Shown: positions 26,475 through 39,743 of the stretch, in pieces
Numbering within the stretch: position 1 is the first letter of the stretch
How the letters are laid out: each line of letters opens with the position of its first letter
NCBI RefSeq assembly: GCF_910589235.1
Contig: NC_060956.1
Coordinates: forward strand, 6,148,999-6,212,998
Direction: 5' to 3'
DNA length: 64,000 bases
Origin: Vespa crabro
Taxonomy: Eukaryota; Arthropoda; Insecta; Hymenoptera; Vespidae
The notes under the pieces: model-generated
Told to the model about the DNA's origin: nothing
Databases searched by the model: none
Seen by the model: only the letters and a program-made list of their open reading frames with translations
Program-made: the position numbers and the translations under genes

Positions 26475-28735
26475 TTATTTTCTTTTGTGATAACCCGAGA
26501 AACCACCGTGTCCACCGTCGTATCCACCTCCACCTCCACCTCCACCTCCACCACTGTACGACAAATGTCCAGTGGAGTAAGAGTCATAACCACCTCCCGA
26601 ACTGAAACTACTTCCGCCGTGTCCACTGAAAAGAAAAAAGAAAAAGAGGAAAAAAAAAGATAAAAATTATATTAATTATTGTCATTTGATACGACGAGAT
26701 TTAACAAATGTTTTTGTCCAAGATCAAAAGTCATACCTGCTTCCAAAGTCAGAAGAAATACTGTTTCCATAACTACTGGAGCCAATGGAATGATCATCTC
26801 CACCTATATCATGTCCACCACCACCACCACCACCACCACCACCACCACCCCCATAACCTCCTCCATGGCTACTAAAGCTAGCGCCACCTCCAAAACTATG
26901 TCCTCCATGATCACCGAAACCACCTCCGCCGCTGTAGCCACCTCCGCCATAACCACCGCCACCACCACCACTACTACTGTGAATGGTTTCTATAATATCT
27001 CCATGGCCACCTGTAAATTAAATTATTCGAAAAGATTAAAATCGACAACGTAGACATATGAGATCGATGATTTATTCGATAAAGTATGGATAAATATGTG
27101 TATAACATAAATTATTAGACACAAACACATAACAATAATAATTTCTTATCGAACATCGAGAAGGAAAGTGATCAAAGGGTAACGATCAAAGAACTTGGTA
27201 ATCGTTTGAAATAAGGTTACGGTCGCGTTATAAATGGAGAAAGTTCATGGAACTGGTTTCGAGCGTATGACTTTGGCCACGTCATCGTGGAAAATCGACG
27301 TGAAAGGAAGAAAGAAGTAACTAACCGGGACGGACTCGTTTTGACAATTAATTCCATATCAGACATTGATCTTTCATTTATGCTCATTCTAATGATACCG
27401 ATCGAAAGATTCCGTTGTTTTTTTATTCATTCAATATGTATGTCTAATCGGTCCTCTTACCTCCGAAATCACCGTGACCCCCATAGCCACCGCCAAGGTC
27501 ATGGCCACCGTGGCCACCACCACCACCACCGCCGCCGCCCCCACCAAGTGTGACGAATCCTCCGCTCAAACTAACTGTATGTCCACCTCCATGTCCACCT
27601 CCATGTCCGCCTCCATAACCACCACTTAGGTCTCCTCCATGACCACCTCCGAAACCTCCTCCACCTCCTCCCCCTCCATGGCCACCACCCCCAAATCCTC
27701 CTGATGAATGGTGAACGATCACGTGACCACCTCCAAAAGCTCCTCCACCACTTCCTCCTCCAAATCCACCACCGTGACCTCCTCCAAATCCACCGCCGTG
27801 ACCTCCTCCAAATCCACCACCGTGACCTCCTCCAAATCCACCGCCGTGACCTCCTCCAAATCCACCACCGTGACCTCCTCCGTATCCACCACCTCCTAAA
27901 TCACCATGGCCACCACCAAAACCACCTCCTCCTCCGTGACCACCGCCAAGATCACCGATTCCTGGACTTGTTATTTCAACGTGATGATCATCCCCACCAC
28001 CACCACCACCACCACCATGTCCACCACCGTGTCCACCATGTTCTTCATACTTGATGACTTTTTTTTCGTGATGCTGAACCAATTCAGGAACGTGAATCCT
28101 TATATGAACGCTACGAATCGAAAAATAAAATCATTTTATTTCCATGTCTCTTTAATCGTTTCTTTTATATTTTTATTTTTTTTAATTTTTTTTTTTATTA
28201 TTTTTTTCTTTTATTTTTATTTTTATTTTTATTTTAGAAATCTGCTTACTGCTCGTGGCCAAAGGTAGCTAGAGCTATCGCCAGATTAATGACTAGAAGA
28301 AATGATTTCATCTGTAAGAATAAAAAAGAATAATAAACGTAAGTCAGTTACTAGTAATTTAATTAAATTACTTCATATCGATTATCCACGATCATTAAAA
28401 CAAATTAATTTCTGATAAATCGATAGATATGATAATCTAATAGCTTTTATATTGCTCTCTCATTATACAGTACAATTTCAATCTTTCAAGTACCTGTCGT
28501 TAAAAAAAAAAAGAAAAAAACATGAAAAAAAAATGAAAAAAAAAAGAAAAAAGAATTTGTTAAATCTACGAATGAAAGTTTACAAAATCGAGTCAAAAGA
28601 GATTTGAATAAATCAAGAACAAAAACAATCGAAGGAATCGTTTATTCTCTTTTTTTTTTTCTTTCTTTTTTTCCCGTGTAAAAGAAATAAATCAGGAATC
28701 GCGTGGTGAATCCTTACGATGATTTTGATCTCCAT
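26475..28735 (-). CDS. HVP-C: glycine-rich secreted structural protein
   Basis: A 384-aa secreted glycine-rich protein. Exons on the minus strand: 28735-28718 (MEIKII), 28311-28250 (62 nt), 28110-27461, 27010-26737, 26625-26475; the phases are 0, 2, 1, 2. The signal peptide is MEIKII + MKSFLLVINLAIALATFG. Directly after it come HVHIRIHVPEL and VQHHEKKVIKYEEH, the array motif in weaker form. The rest is glycine blocks with His, Phe, Tyr, Ser: GGFGGGHG tandem repeats in exon 3, Ser/Gly sequence with DIIETIHSS in exon 4, and a poly-Gly stretch, ending SGYHKRK. Gly/His/Tyr-rich repeats fit cuticle or silk-like matrix proteins; the function is inferred. Antisense open frames over exon 3 are repeat shadows. 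Confidence 0.88.
27755..27890 (-). repeat. 24-nt tandem coding repeat (GGFGGGHG units) in HVP-C
   Basis: Five near-perfect 24-base units encoding the octapeptide GGFGGGHG, followed by a diverged sixth. A silent difference (CCACCACCGTG versus CCACCGCCGTG on the plus strand) alternates from unit to unit, giving a 48-base period. Confidence 0.9.
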
Positions 28736-28829
28736 GATCGCTGAAAGATGGACGAAAATACGTTTTCTTCCTTATAGTCAGTAACTTTTTCTTGATCAGC
28801 TCTCTTCGACGTACCGATAGACACTGTCA

Positions 28830-28835
28830 TATATA
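28830..28835 (-). promoter_or_regulatory. TATA box of HVP-C
   Basis: TATATA (in CTATATATG) on the minus strand, about 95-100 bases upstream of the start codon. A second TATATAG occurs about 30 bases further upstream. CCCCCACCAG and GGTGGGATT lie within about 110 bases upstream. Confidence 0.55.
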
Positions 28836-30099
28836 GCTGGTAACAGTGCCGGCTATATAGATTGACCCGGAGGAAGCACCGGAAGGACAAGACAGTACTC
28901 TGGTGGGGGATACTATACGATGAGTGTTAATCCCACCGAGATCGAAACAACCAACACCGGTAACCAGTAGGAAGAGAAAGAGGAAACGTTTGAGGGAGTC
29001 GGATGTGTTCGTGCGAAATCAACCACGCGTTAACTTTGATACGCGTTACAATGTATGAATACATTTCAAACTTTATTTATTTTATATACATATTTTTTTT
29101 ATATATACATACATATATCTGTGTGTATGTGTTTTGAAACTCATTCGATAAATGTATGTATCTGAACATGGTTCAGAGAAAGATAAGAGAAATTCGTGCC
29201 TCGAGCTATACGACATTTCGAAAAGAACTTCAGAAGGATAAAGTACTTGATAGATCTATTGGATGAGAGATACTTTTGAAATTTAAAAATACTAAGAACA
29301 GTTTACCAATGTATACATATTCAAATTAAAACATTTCAATAGAATTGAAAATTTATGTTATAAATAGATGTTGATTAATTTGCGATATAACGTATGTGCA
29401 ATAATATTTTTTTCTAACTTTCCTTTCCTTCTTCTTTGTTTTTCTTTTTTTTTTTTTTTTATTAAATCTAATTTATAAAAGTTGTAATATAATCTTTTCC
29501 TTATGATCCATTTTTATAGTGCACAATGATTTAATTTTTCATTTTTGATATAAATTCAATTAAAAATATTTATATTTTTTTTTTTATCTCTTTAATATTA
29601 CGACTTTGATATTTATGCGGATAACTAATGTCGCATAATAATTTTTTTTTCTAAAAGTTTCTAAAAGAGAAAAAAAAGAAACTATGCATTAAAGAAAAAT
29701 GATATATGTGATGCATCGATAGGATAGAAAGAAAAAGAAAAAAAAAGGAAAAAAAGGAAAACCAAAAAGAAAATAGAATAGAAGAAAAGTAGAGTGTGGT
29801 AGAAAGAAAAAAAAATTTATAAATATGAAGATTCTTCACGTTAAATAAGTATATTAACGAACAAAAAAATATACCATAATCTTTCAAAATTACTACCAAC
29901 ATTTCAATTGAATATTCATAAAGAAACGATTTCTACTTTCAGCGCATCGATAATAAAGATTGGCGAGTGGCTCGAAATCGAGAAGTAAGAGCAGGACATT
30001 GGCATTAAGCCATCGTGCAAAAAGGAAAGACGAGACGATGGACGAGTGTAAATCCGAAAGCACATATCTCGGATATAAATCTAATATTTTTTAATACAT

Positions 30100-30154
<55 letters not shown>

Positions 30155-30670
30155 TACGCATCAGATAACACCACGAGAAGCATAAGGTGATCTCGTTAAA
30201 AGAGAAAGAGAATGATCGACAGGTAAGATCATATTTATATTTAACTCTTCGAAATTTAATATCTATTCATTAAAATGCCGGTTTAAAATGAATCAGACTT
30301 TTCTTCATAAAAAAGAAGCAAAAAGAAAAAAAAAAAAGAAATTACATATAATTGCCGGTAATCACATTGTAAAATTTTAATACTTTATAATGCAGACTGA
30401 GCAAAAGGAATTTCGATCGTTACGATCGTTGCAACTGTCTGCAATAAAAAAAAAAAAAAAAAAATTAAAAATAAAGAAAAAGAATAAATGGGAAATAATA
30501 TATTTATTCTAAAGAAATCAATATTTATGATAAAAATATATAATAAATGTATAATAAAAATGACTATATTAAAAAAGAGAGAGAGAGAGAGAAAAAACCT
30601 GAAAAAATAAACAGAAATAAAAAAAAAATCTAGAAAACACAAAACAAGTTTTGCACCGACGAAATAACAG

Positions 30671-30676
30671 AATCTC

Positions 30677-30745
<69 letters not shown>
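30671..30745. repeat. (CT)n microsatellite
   Basis: About 75 bases of CT with single-base interruptions. Confidence 0.95.
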
Positions 30746-31296
30746 TTTACATTTACATTATAAAAGTAATTAGAAATTAGAATAATTTTCCAATAAAATA
30801 GTAATATATTTAAACAACGACCAATTATCTTGTAATAAACTTCCCGATAAACTTAATGTCGATTATAAGACATAAGAGTTTTATAAATGTCATCGAACCG
30901 TTTCTTTCTTTTCTTACTTTTGTTTTTATATGTGTGTGTATATGTGTGTGTGTGTGTGTACATGTATATGTATATAAAAAATATCTAATCTCACACGCGC
31001 GCAATGAAATTGTAGAATCTAGAATTTCAAATAGAAATTCCTTTTACCGGCATTTAACTTTTCCTCGTTGTGGAATGCGCGTGAAAGAACGCACCTGCGA
31101 TTTGTCTTCCATCTCCTCCTTCGATACTTCTGATCGAGATAATGATCAAGAGGGAATAGATCTTCCGATCTATCTAGGCTATAGATCGCAACGCCTTATG
31201 ATCACTCACTTTTCTTTCTACGGCCGGCAACGAAATAGAAAGTAACACGCGTGTGAGTATGAAAAGGAGGAGGCACATCATATATATGTATATAAG

Positions 31297-31337
<41 letters not shown>

Positions 31338-34056
31338 TAAAAAAAGATAGTCTTCACAAGTATTAAAAAAGAGAGAGAAAGACAGAGAGAGGAGGAATGA
31401 GAGAGAAAGAAATAAATTTCTCACAAGATCCTTTCACTCTTTCCCTTTTTACATATATACATTTCAGACATGTCTGCTGAATTAAAATAAGCACACATTT
31501 ACGGTTATTCTTTTTTTTCGATCAAGGCCAATTGGCCTTGACAATGTTTGCCATTGGCACGATATATAGGTTATATCACTTGTTCCTAGTGAGATCAAGA
31601 CACGCCTTCTTTTCCATGATCGGTATTACTTTAACAATTTCTGGGTGAAACTTTCAATTGATTTCAAATAATTCATCTCTTTCTTTTTTCCTTTGTTCTC
31701 TTTCTTTTTCTTTTTTTTTCTCTCTCTCTCTAAATCTTTCGAACATCGTTATTTGTTGTTTATTTCTTTTCCTGTTTCTTTTTTCTTTTTTTTTTTCTTT
31801 TTTTTTTCTTTTTTTCTTTTGAATTTCATTTTTCTTCATTTCTTACTTAGGTATACATTATTATAGTTCGCTTTATTCTACAATTTTTTTCTCATCGTAG
31901 TTCGTTGTTTTTTTCTTTTCTTGGTTCTTTTTTTTCTTTTTTGTTTTTACTTTCATTTTTTATTTCTGTTTTAAATATACATGATAGTATGTGGATAAAA
32001 TTTAGTGAATAATACCAATCGATTTCGAATGATTTTTCATTTTATTTTTTTATTTTTTCTACATTTTTTATTGATCACTATTTGCCGTTATTTTCTATTT
32101 TTCTTTTTTTTTTTTTTTTTTTTTTTTTCTTTAAAATCCACGCATTCACTTCTTCTCATTTTTTATTTAGATATGTAATAATATGTAAACAGTAATCGTA
32201 TTTATTACACGTATATTTGAACAGCAACAGGATTAACTCGTTAATCAAGAGATATTACTTTAGATGGTAGCTTTAAAAAGCCAAAAATGGTTCTGACCCG
32301 TTTGATATAACGCCTTAATCGTTATAGCATAGTAAATGTAATCGAATTTATAATCGAGTTTGCGTATAACGACAGTGTTAAACATTACTTACGTGAAATC
32401 TTTCAAAAATTCTTTTATTACATATATCTCGAATAATCGTCGAAAGGATATTGTATCTTTAATAATAATACAAATGATCGTGATTATCAAATTATCATTA
32501 AATCTTTATCTCCATTCCTTGTAAATTCTTTTTTCTTTTTTTTTTTTTGTAGAGATTCGTTCCTTCAAAACCTTTAAAAAATTTCTAACTTAAACTTTCT
32601 TATTTTATCTTAATATCCTTCATCTAGGATAATGTCGATTATTCTATCTTTATGAGCTATCACGAAGAGTTTAATTATTCGTGAAACTACAAGTACTTTG
32701 TATACTTATCTGTACGTATGTTCATATGTAGATAGAGAGAAAGAGAACGTGAATGAACTTTGTCTCTTGTATGTATGTATATATGTATGTATGTATATAT
32801 ATATATATATATATATAGGATAGACCGAAAGTTTATCACTAAGTGATATTAAAAATCGATTACTCCTTTCTCAAGACTATTTAGGACATGTAGTTAGGTT
32901 GGTAATATTACGAGCTGGGCTTGTAGTTCAACGATCTGAACAAAAGAAAAAGGAAAAGAAAAAAAAAAGAAAAGAGAAAAGGTAGACAAGTTAGCCTAAA
33001 ACGTCTCTAAAAGGACTTAATCGATTTTTAAAATCACCTTTTTGGTCCACCTAGGAACTTTTAGCTCACTTTGTACATCCTTTCACATATTTTTTCCATT
33101 AAATCTACTTACCTATCGTCTCTCTCTCTCTCTCTCCCTCTCTTTCTTTTTTTCACTCTCTCTTTCTTTTTCTTTCTCTCTCCCTATTGCAGCCTTCCCC
33201 CCACCTTCCTCTCTCTTTCTTTTTCTTTTCTTCATCATCGTTCGATTAAAGCAGCCAAGAAACAGTGAACTACAGAATGTTCGATATCGAGCTACTCGCA
33301 CAGACTTTCTCAACTTTCAAGAGCACAACCGGTCTTATGTCTTCCAGTGAAAGTAAACGAAGGGGAAAGATGCCATCTAAAATACTGTGACCTTGCTATC
33401 GCGTTCGACAATTGTCGTATTTCAAAAATCAATGTGCCGTGAATACTAGATCAAATGTTTTTTTTTAAATTGACGAAAATTGTATTTTACATCGTTTAAG
33501 ATCGATCAATTATAGTTCACCGTATTTCAATTTTTTTTTTTTTTAATAAACATTATTCCTTTATACCATCGATTTCTAACATTACACATTTATAATATAT
33601 TATATTATCTACAATGTGCAATATTTGAACTAATTCGTTTAAGAATTTATATTCATATCGAAATAATTTTCATAATAATATAATAATTTATATTTAAATT
33701 TTACGGATTTAATTATCTATTATTTTTCTGAAATGTTATCTAACATATTAAATTGGTTTAAATCATTTTTTGTTTTTCATGTCTATATTCAACTCCGTTA
33801 TTTTCATTAGATTTATCTTGTATATTATTATAACAATATAAAATTATATTTAAAAAAAGAAAAAAAGAAATAGGATAAGGGTATTATAAAGAAGACACGT
33901 TATAAGATAAAACATATTAATCATTGTTTCATATTAATCAGTTTTATTATAATAATTTACAAATAATTCTTAGAGAATATAAATTATATCCAAGAGAATC
34001 TTTTCGTTCTAATATACTAACATTTAGAGAAAAGGAAAGAGAAAGAGGCAGGGAAG

Positions 34057-34062
<6 letters not shown>

Positions 34063-34120
<58 letters not shown>
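34063..34120. repeat. (TA)n microsatellite
   Basis: TA run with TACA edges, about 130 bases beyond the 3' end of HVP-D. Confidence 0.95.
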
Positions 34121-34134
<14 letters not shown>

Positions 34135-34245
34135 CATATACATACACATATATGTATATATATCAATAAAAATAAATATAAATAGAAAAGTATTATATAT
34201 AAATAAGCTAATCGCATTATCACATTAATTGTTTGTTTCTTGTAT

Positions 34246-35949
34246 TCATCGTACATGAATCATGGGAGGCAAAACAGATGGTCCAACATTTATCCCAATA
34301 GGGAAACTCTGAATGGGTGAAGTTTGAATAGGCATAGTACGAAAATCATGAGGTGGTTCCATTAGTTCCTCTTTCACAGCATATCCTCTTTTGGGTTGTG
34401 CAAATTCCGAAAACCAATTTGAACCAGAAACAGGATAGTTCGCTCCTATGAGAGCAGCTGGACTTGGTAAAGGATTTATTAATTGCTGTTGATGTTGTTG
34501 TTGTTGTTGTTGTTGTAAAAGAGTAGAATCATCGATCGAACTGATCGAACTGATAATCTGTGATTGAGGAAGAGAATCGGCACCCAATAAACGAGGCCAA
34601 TTTTTGGTGAACCCTTCAACCTTTTTGTTGTAATCATCCAATGACACGCTATCACGAAAAATAATACCTTCCTTGCTGCCACCTATTGTAGCCGATGGAA
34701 TACCAACCGGAACAATTACAGCACCTTCCGCTTTATTATCCTGATAACCTGTATCCTTATAATATACTGGATTCTTAGGATTAACATCTTTGTTCATTTC
34801 AAAAACACCGTCCATAGACTTCGTCAATTCATTATTGATAGCTCGTGGTATGTAATTCTTAACATCCTCGTTCTTTCTATTTTGAAGATCCGTACCTTTT
34901 AGATCGGAAAAATAAGAGTCACTGAAAATATTTTCTTGCATGTAACCAGACGGTGGAGTACTGTATTCTGATCCCGTTGGTGAATAATTTGTGGAAGCAT
35001 GACTGGGCTCGATATATTTATTACCATATTCTATCATATCTGTGTATCTAAAAAAATAATTTCCAATGAAAACAATTTTTATCAATTACAATATTTAATG
35101 TCGTTATATTAAACAACAAATTTATAATTTTATAAAGTTATCTTTTTATAATACTTACTTGTTATTGTCGAGTGAAAATGTACCTCTGATATTATCATAG
35201 GGAACGTATCCCTTGCCAAAAGAAATCATATGACTGATATCTTTACCATATGGTACATGCACATGATTAACTTCGTAACCATGATCGAAATCATCACCAC
35301 CATGCGGAAAAGGTGGGCCCCTGTGATAAACAGGTCTAGGTCCATACAAATGTGGAGCAGGATGTTCATGATGCATATTATAAAATTCGTTATTTCTGTA
35401 AGACGTCTTTTTAAAATTTGATGACTTCTGACGCCATGGTATCATCGGACTACGTCGTATTTGCCGAGGGTAAACTACTACTAATTTTTTTCTACGAAAA
35501 AAAGAAAGAAGAAAAAGAAACGAAATCAAATCTTTCATGTCGAAATATTCCATATATCTGTTATTGTTAATTGATTTCTCTCTATTATATATAGCAACAC
35601 ATACAAAATACTCACGCATGAACAAGAAGAGGTTCATAAACTGCCAGCATAAGAACGCACAACACCTGCGAACATTAATCGCTTGTTAACGTCTACCTTC
35701 ATTTTCTCTGACCTATTAATCTAGAATTCGTTTTGCGAACGTTCAATGTACTCCAAAGAAATCACCTTTCTACGTATATTATATCAAGATTCAATGTATC
35801 AAGAGTAAGCGATATAATGAATGATTTTAATTGAATTTTAATAAACCGATACATGTCTTGATATCGATAAAACGTTTTGATCCAAAGTTTAAAGAAAAAT
35901 TAGAGAAGGGAAAGAGCGAACGATGGGGAAAAAAACGCGACAAAAAAAT

Positions 35950-35981
<32 letters not shown>

Positions 35982-36038
35982 AAGAAAGAAAAGTTAAGAA
36001 GCAAAAAAGATAATGAAATAGCTTACCGCCAACTGCAT
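34246..36038 (-). CDS. HVP-D: larger secreted Gln/Pro-rich member of the array
   Basis: A 398-aa secreted protein of unknown family. Exons on the minus strand: 36038-36027 (MQLA), 35665-35616 (50 nt), 35491-35159, 35047-34246; the phases are 0, 2, 2. The signal peptide is MQLAVLCVLMLAVYEPLLVHA. The first mature residues (KKLVVVYPRQI) differ from the other members, but NHVHVPYGKDIS appears later, near residue 105-115, after a His/Pro/Gly stretch. The last exon encodes a hydrophilic region with no known domain. It contains a Gln tract (about ten Gln with one His) near residue 315, then Pro-rich sequence ending PPMIHVR. Its place in the array rests on gene structure, TATA box and position more than on sequence, so membership is less sure than the gene itself. 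Confidence 0.82.
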
Positions 36039-36228
36039 TGTCAGTGTCAAAATAGAATCAAGCAGTTCTATTTTCTCTTGGTGTTCTTCCTTCTCACCGT
36101 AGATCTTTATCTAACAAATTAGCCGGTTTTCTGTGTGGCTCTCTCGATGCTCGCTTGGCAAGAGCTAGGTGCGATCTACACCACGGTTGATCCAGATACA
36201 TTGCGAGAGCTTACGCTCGGCTTCTTCT

Positions 36229-36236
36229 CTTTTATA
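36229..36236 (-). promoter_or_regulatory. TATA box of HVP-D
   Basis: TATAAAAG on the minus strand, 195 bases upstream of the start codon. Immediately upstream on the minus strand is a block with GGTAGGAGTGG and CACCACC, related to CACC/GTGG sequences near the other array promoters. Confidence 0.65.
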
Positions 36237-37766
36237 CAAGATTAAAAGAAGATCAGCAAAGGTGGTGTCCACTCCTACCACTCGCGGCAGTGGTCACTTT
36301 AGATAGCTTCTTCTACAATATCAATCGACGATGTGGAAAATCTCCGTTACATCCAATAGGCTGGTCCATAAAGAAATAGGTGGGCATGGCCTACTACCAA
36401 CCTTGATATCTAACGATACATACGTCCATACATATACATAGATTTAAACGAATAAAACGATACTGCTCGGTTCTCTTCTCATCGGGGGAAATCGACACTT
36501 TCTTCGTTGGTTTTTCTTTAAACGATCACCACCCTGGATCCCGTTCGTTCGAACCAGAAACGTAGATACTGTTGCCTGAGACCGCCATGAGAAGACCCTG
36601 GATCGATACTTTCCAAAATACGAGGAACAAAACTGTACGAGCTGATTTCTACTTAGTCCTGCCTTGCCTTATTTACTACTTCACAAATTTACATTCATTA
36701 TTGTACCCGGTGTATACGTGAATCTCATTGTTGATAACGAAATGATCGATGAATTTGAGAATTGAAAGAAAAAAAACATTAAAAAAAAAGGCAAAGAAGT
36801 TCCAAGAAATTGTAACTATATATTCGATATTTGAAGTTAAGTATTATTGCCTATATAGGTATAATTGATATATTAACCATAAAAAAATATTTTCGGATTG
36901 AAATCTTGATGGGAGAGCTCGAATTTCAATCGGAACATTTCTCGAACTTAAATTTACGATGATTCATTATGATGATTCATTATTTTCATATTATGATTAT
37001 TTTGATAGATGCATCAACGTACGAAAAAAAAGTGTTCCTACATACATATGCATATAAAAATATTTTTATTGATCTCGTAAAAATCGATAATCGATAATAA
37101 ATTTTATCGTTATAAACTTCTGAAAGTTTTGGAAATAAATCAATTTTTGTAAGAAACTACTTTCACTATTTGTATCATGATTGTATACGCATAAAATTTC
37201 TTGAAAATTGTACTTTTTTTATTTTATTTTATATTTAATAACACTTTAGAACGAGCGTATTCATTTTTAGGCAAATAAAATAAATTCAAAAAATTATTTT
37301 ACTTTGCAAACTCCTACTTCGCTTAATATGTAGCATCAAGAAATTATCTTAACAAAAGAAAAAAAAAAAAAAGAAATCAAAAAAAAAAAGAAAACGCAAA
37401 AGGAATCGAGTGACTTTCTTCGAAGAAATATATTAACAAACTCGTTTCGCAATAAATTGAAAAATGAAAGGAGACAGTGAAAATCAACTTTGCAACAATG
37501 TATGGCGTGAAATTCGAAGAATAAAAGGTGATTAAGTAGAGTTTCTGTTTTCTAGGAAGTAGAGAAGACATAATATATCATTGATTTTATATCTTATTTT
37601 GAAACGTACTACAAATGTTTCTACAATGTTCTCATACTTATCCATATAAACATATAAATGCATCCCTATGTATATACACGTTCATGAATATATATATATA
37701 TAAATAAGTCTCATATACATATTCATACATGTAATAAGATTTGCATACATTTTTCATCATAATAAT

Positions 37767-37804
<38 letters not shown>

Positions 37805-37888
37805 TTTTACCTTATACTATCTCTGTATTTGTGTGTGTATATATTATACATTATATGTAATTATACAACATATAAAATAAATAAATAT

Positions 37889-37952
<64 letters not shown>

Positions 37953-38139
37953 TAATACAGATATGTACATATAATACATGTATATAATACATATCTTATA
38001 TATATGCATTATATGTATCCATATATTATATATATTATATGTATAATATTATTACAATAGAATAAAATATATATATATATATATATATACACATATGTAT
38101 GTACATAAGAAAGAAAATCGTAAAATAAAGCAAATAATA

Positions 38140-38232
38140 ATAATACTAATCATAATAATAATTATAATAATAATAATAATAATAGTAATAATAATAATAA
38201 TAACAATAATGATAATAATAATAATAACAACA
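38140..38232. repeat. (AAT)n microsatellite, interrupted
   Basis: AAT trinucleotides with scattered AAC, AGT and GAT variants, so it is probably old. Confidence 0.9.
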
Positions 38233-39083
38233 ACAATAGTAATCGTGAGAGAAATAGGCGTGGACCAATCACCATTCGTTTCTAGTTCGCCTCCATTCGA
38301 ATGAAATTCCTTTGGTAGAGAGTTCACTGTCACGGTCTTACGATCTTTAAGAAAAAGAGGATAAACCATATCGCGTACTGCTCGTTTTCATTTTCGCTCG
38401 ACTGCCACTACCATCACTAACATTACATAGAGACACTCCCTCTTTATACATACACATACACAGACACACAAATGCACGCAATATATTCATGCAATTTCCC
38501 CTTCTTGTAGATTTTATGAGACATGCTCGGAGATCGTTTTCCCTTTCTCCTGATACTAAATCCGATACATAGAGATCGATTTGCGACTGATGGAGTTAAA
38601 TTTCTGCTCATCTCCTACTTTTGGACCTATTTTTTTTCTTCTTCTTCTATATTAATTTTTATCAAGATCAATCGAGGTCAAGACAATCAAGAACGGATGA
38701 TCTTTAACCCATTTACGACTAAGTGATTATTTCTAACAAATTTGGTCAATGATCAATAATTATTAGAACATTAGTTAATTTGATAAATGATTAGATAATT
38801 TGGTATAATATATGTATGTGTATGTAATTAAGTAATATCAATACATATTGTTTGCATAAAGTTAAGTTTTTTTAATTTTTAATTTTAAGATTTAAAAAAT
38901 TTCTTTTTTCTCCTTTTTTTATGTATTTATTACATATATATATTACATTACAATACGTACATAATTGTATATGTAATACATATTTATATATGTAATGGAC
39001 AAAGTGGTCACTATAAAAAAATTTTCAATATATATTTTTAAATTTCTTTTTCCACATATCATTAAGTATATATCTACAAAAAA

Positions 39084-39130
<47 letters not shown>

Positions 39131-39138
39131 ATATATGT

Positions 39139-39284
39139 GCCATTTATTTTGAAAGTGGCCTAAGTCCAAAAAAAACAAATAAATAGACTTAGAAATAAAA
39201 ATTAAATATAAAAAAAAAATATAAATATAAGTAAAAAATAAATATAAATACAAATGGACTTAGGTCACTTTTAAAATAGATGGT
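39139..39284. mobile_element. Candidate MITE-like inverted-repeat element
   Basis: Two 29-base arms, 39139-39167 and 39256-39284, are inverted repeats matching at 25 of 29 positions (inner ends CTAAGTCC and GGACTTAG). They enclose about 88 bases of A-rich sequence with no coding capacity. TA-rich sequence lies on both outer sides, as expected for TA-targeting Tc1/mariner-type elements. No transposase is present. It could instead be a hairpin formed by local inversion. Confidence 0.45.
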
Positions 39285-39288
39285 TCTT

Positions 39289-39292
<4 letters not shown>

Positions 39293-39342
<50 letters not shown>

Positions 39343-39415
39343 GTATATATATATGTATATATATGTATATATATGTATATATATGTATATATATATATAT
39401 GTATATATATATAGT
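39293..39415. repeat. TA / ATATGT compound microsatellite
   Basis: TA run followed by repeated units of TATATATG type. Confidence 0.9.
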
Positions 39416-39688
39416 AATTAAATATATTCTTGTAATAAACATTCTTCCTGTTTACTTATCCTGTTTACTTATTAAATATTTATTGCATTATAGAGTAATA
39501 AAAGAAAATAAATTCTTAGTCTTACATTATTATCGCACCCGGATTGTCCTTTGATAATAACAAACTTGATTTCCAGTTGTCGATATAATCGGACGGTACG
39601 CTTTGTTGCACAACGATTTTACGGCTGAATTAATCTAATTATAGTAATACATCAAGCGGTTAATAGAAATACTCTAAAACATAATATT

Positions 39689-39743
<55 letters not shown>

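Larger units (their letters stand above)
28850..34245. other. Spacer between HVP-C and HVP-D, no supportable gene
   Basis: Contains GA near 30105-30150, CT near 30671-30737, GA near 31301-31332, A/T-rich tracts, and TA at 34063-34120. A perfect 18-base palindrome at 31523-31540 with a TATA-like site after it is reported as a finding. A short exon-like stretch on the minus strand near 30440-30385, with a good acceptor and hydrophobic residues, does not connect to a credible gene. Confidence 0.55.

Noticed and set aside
27755..27890. Regularly spaced repeats that could be mistaken for a CRISPR array
   Set aside because: They are contiguous 24-base coding units without spacers, in a eukaryotic gene.
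27704..28268. Plus-strand open frames rich in His, Thr and Ser across HVP-C
   Set aside because: They are antisense shadows of the glycine-rich coding repeats; splice sites and signal peptide support only the minus strand.
30385..30440. Minus-strand stretch with a good acceptor followed by hydrophobic residues and a stop, resembling a signal-peptide exon
   Set aside because: No credible upstream start exon or TATA box, and it ends in a stop at once with no array motif.
30856..31245. 129-residue open frame on the plus strand
   Set aside because: Its N-terminal half is generated by a GT repeat, and the rest has no family resemblance; the opposite strand is equally open in parts.
38052..38369. 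105-residue minus-strand open frame with a long Ile run
   Set aside because: Most of it is translation of the AAT repeat and TA repeat; the unique part is too short to judge.
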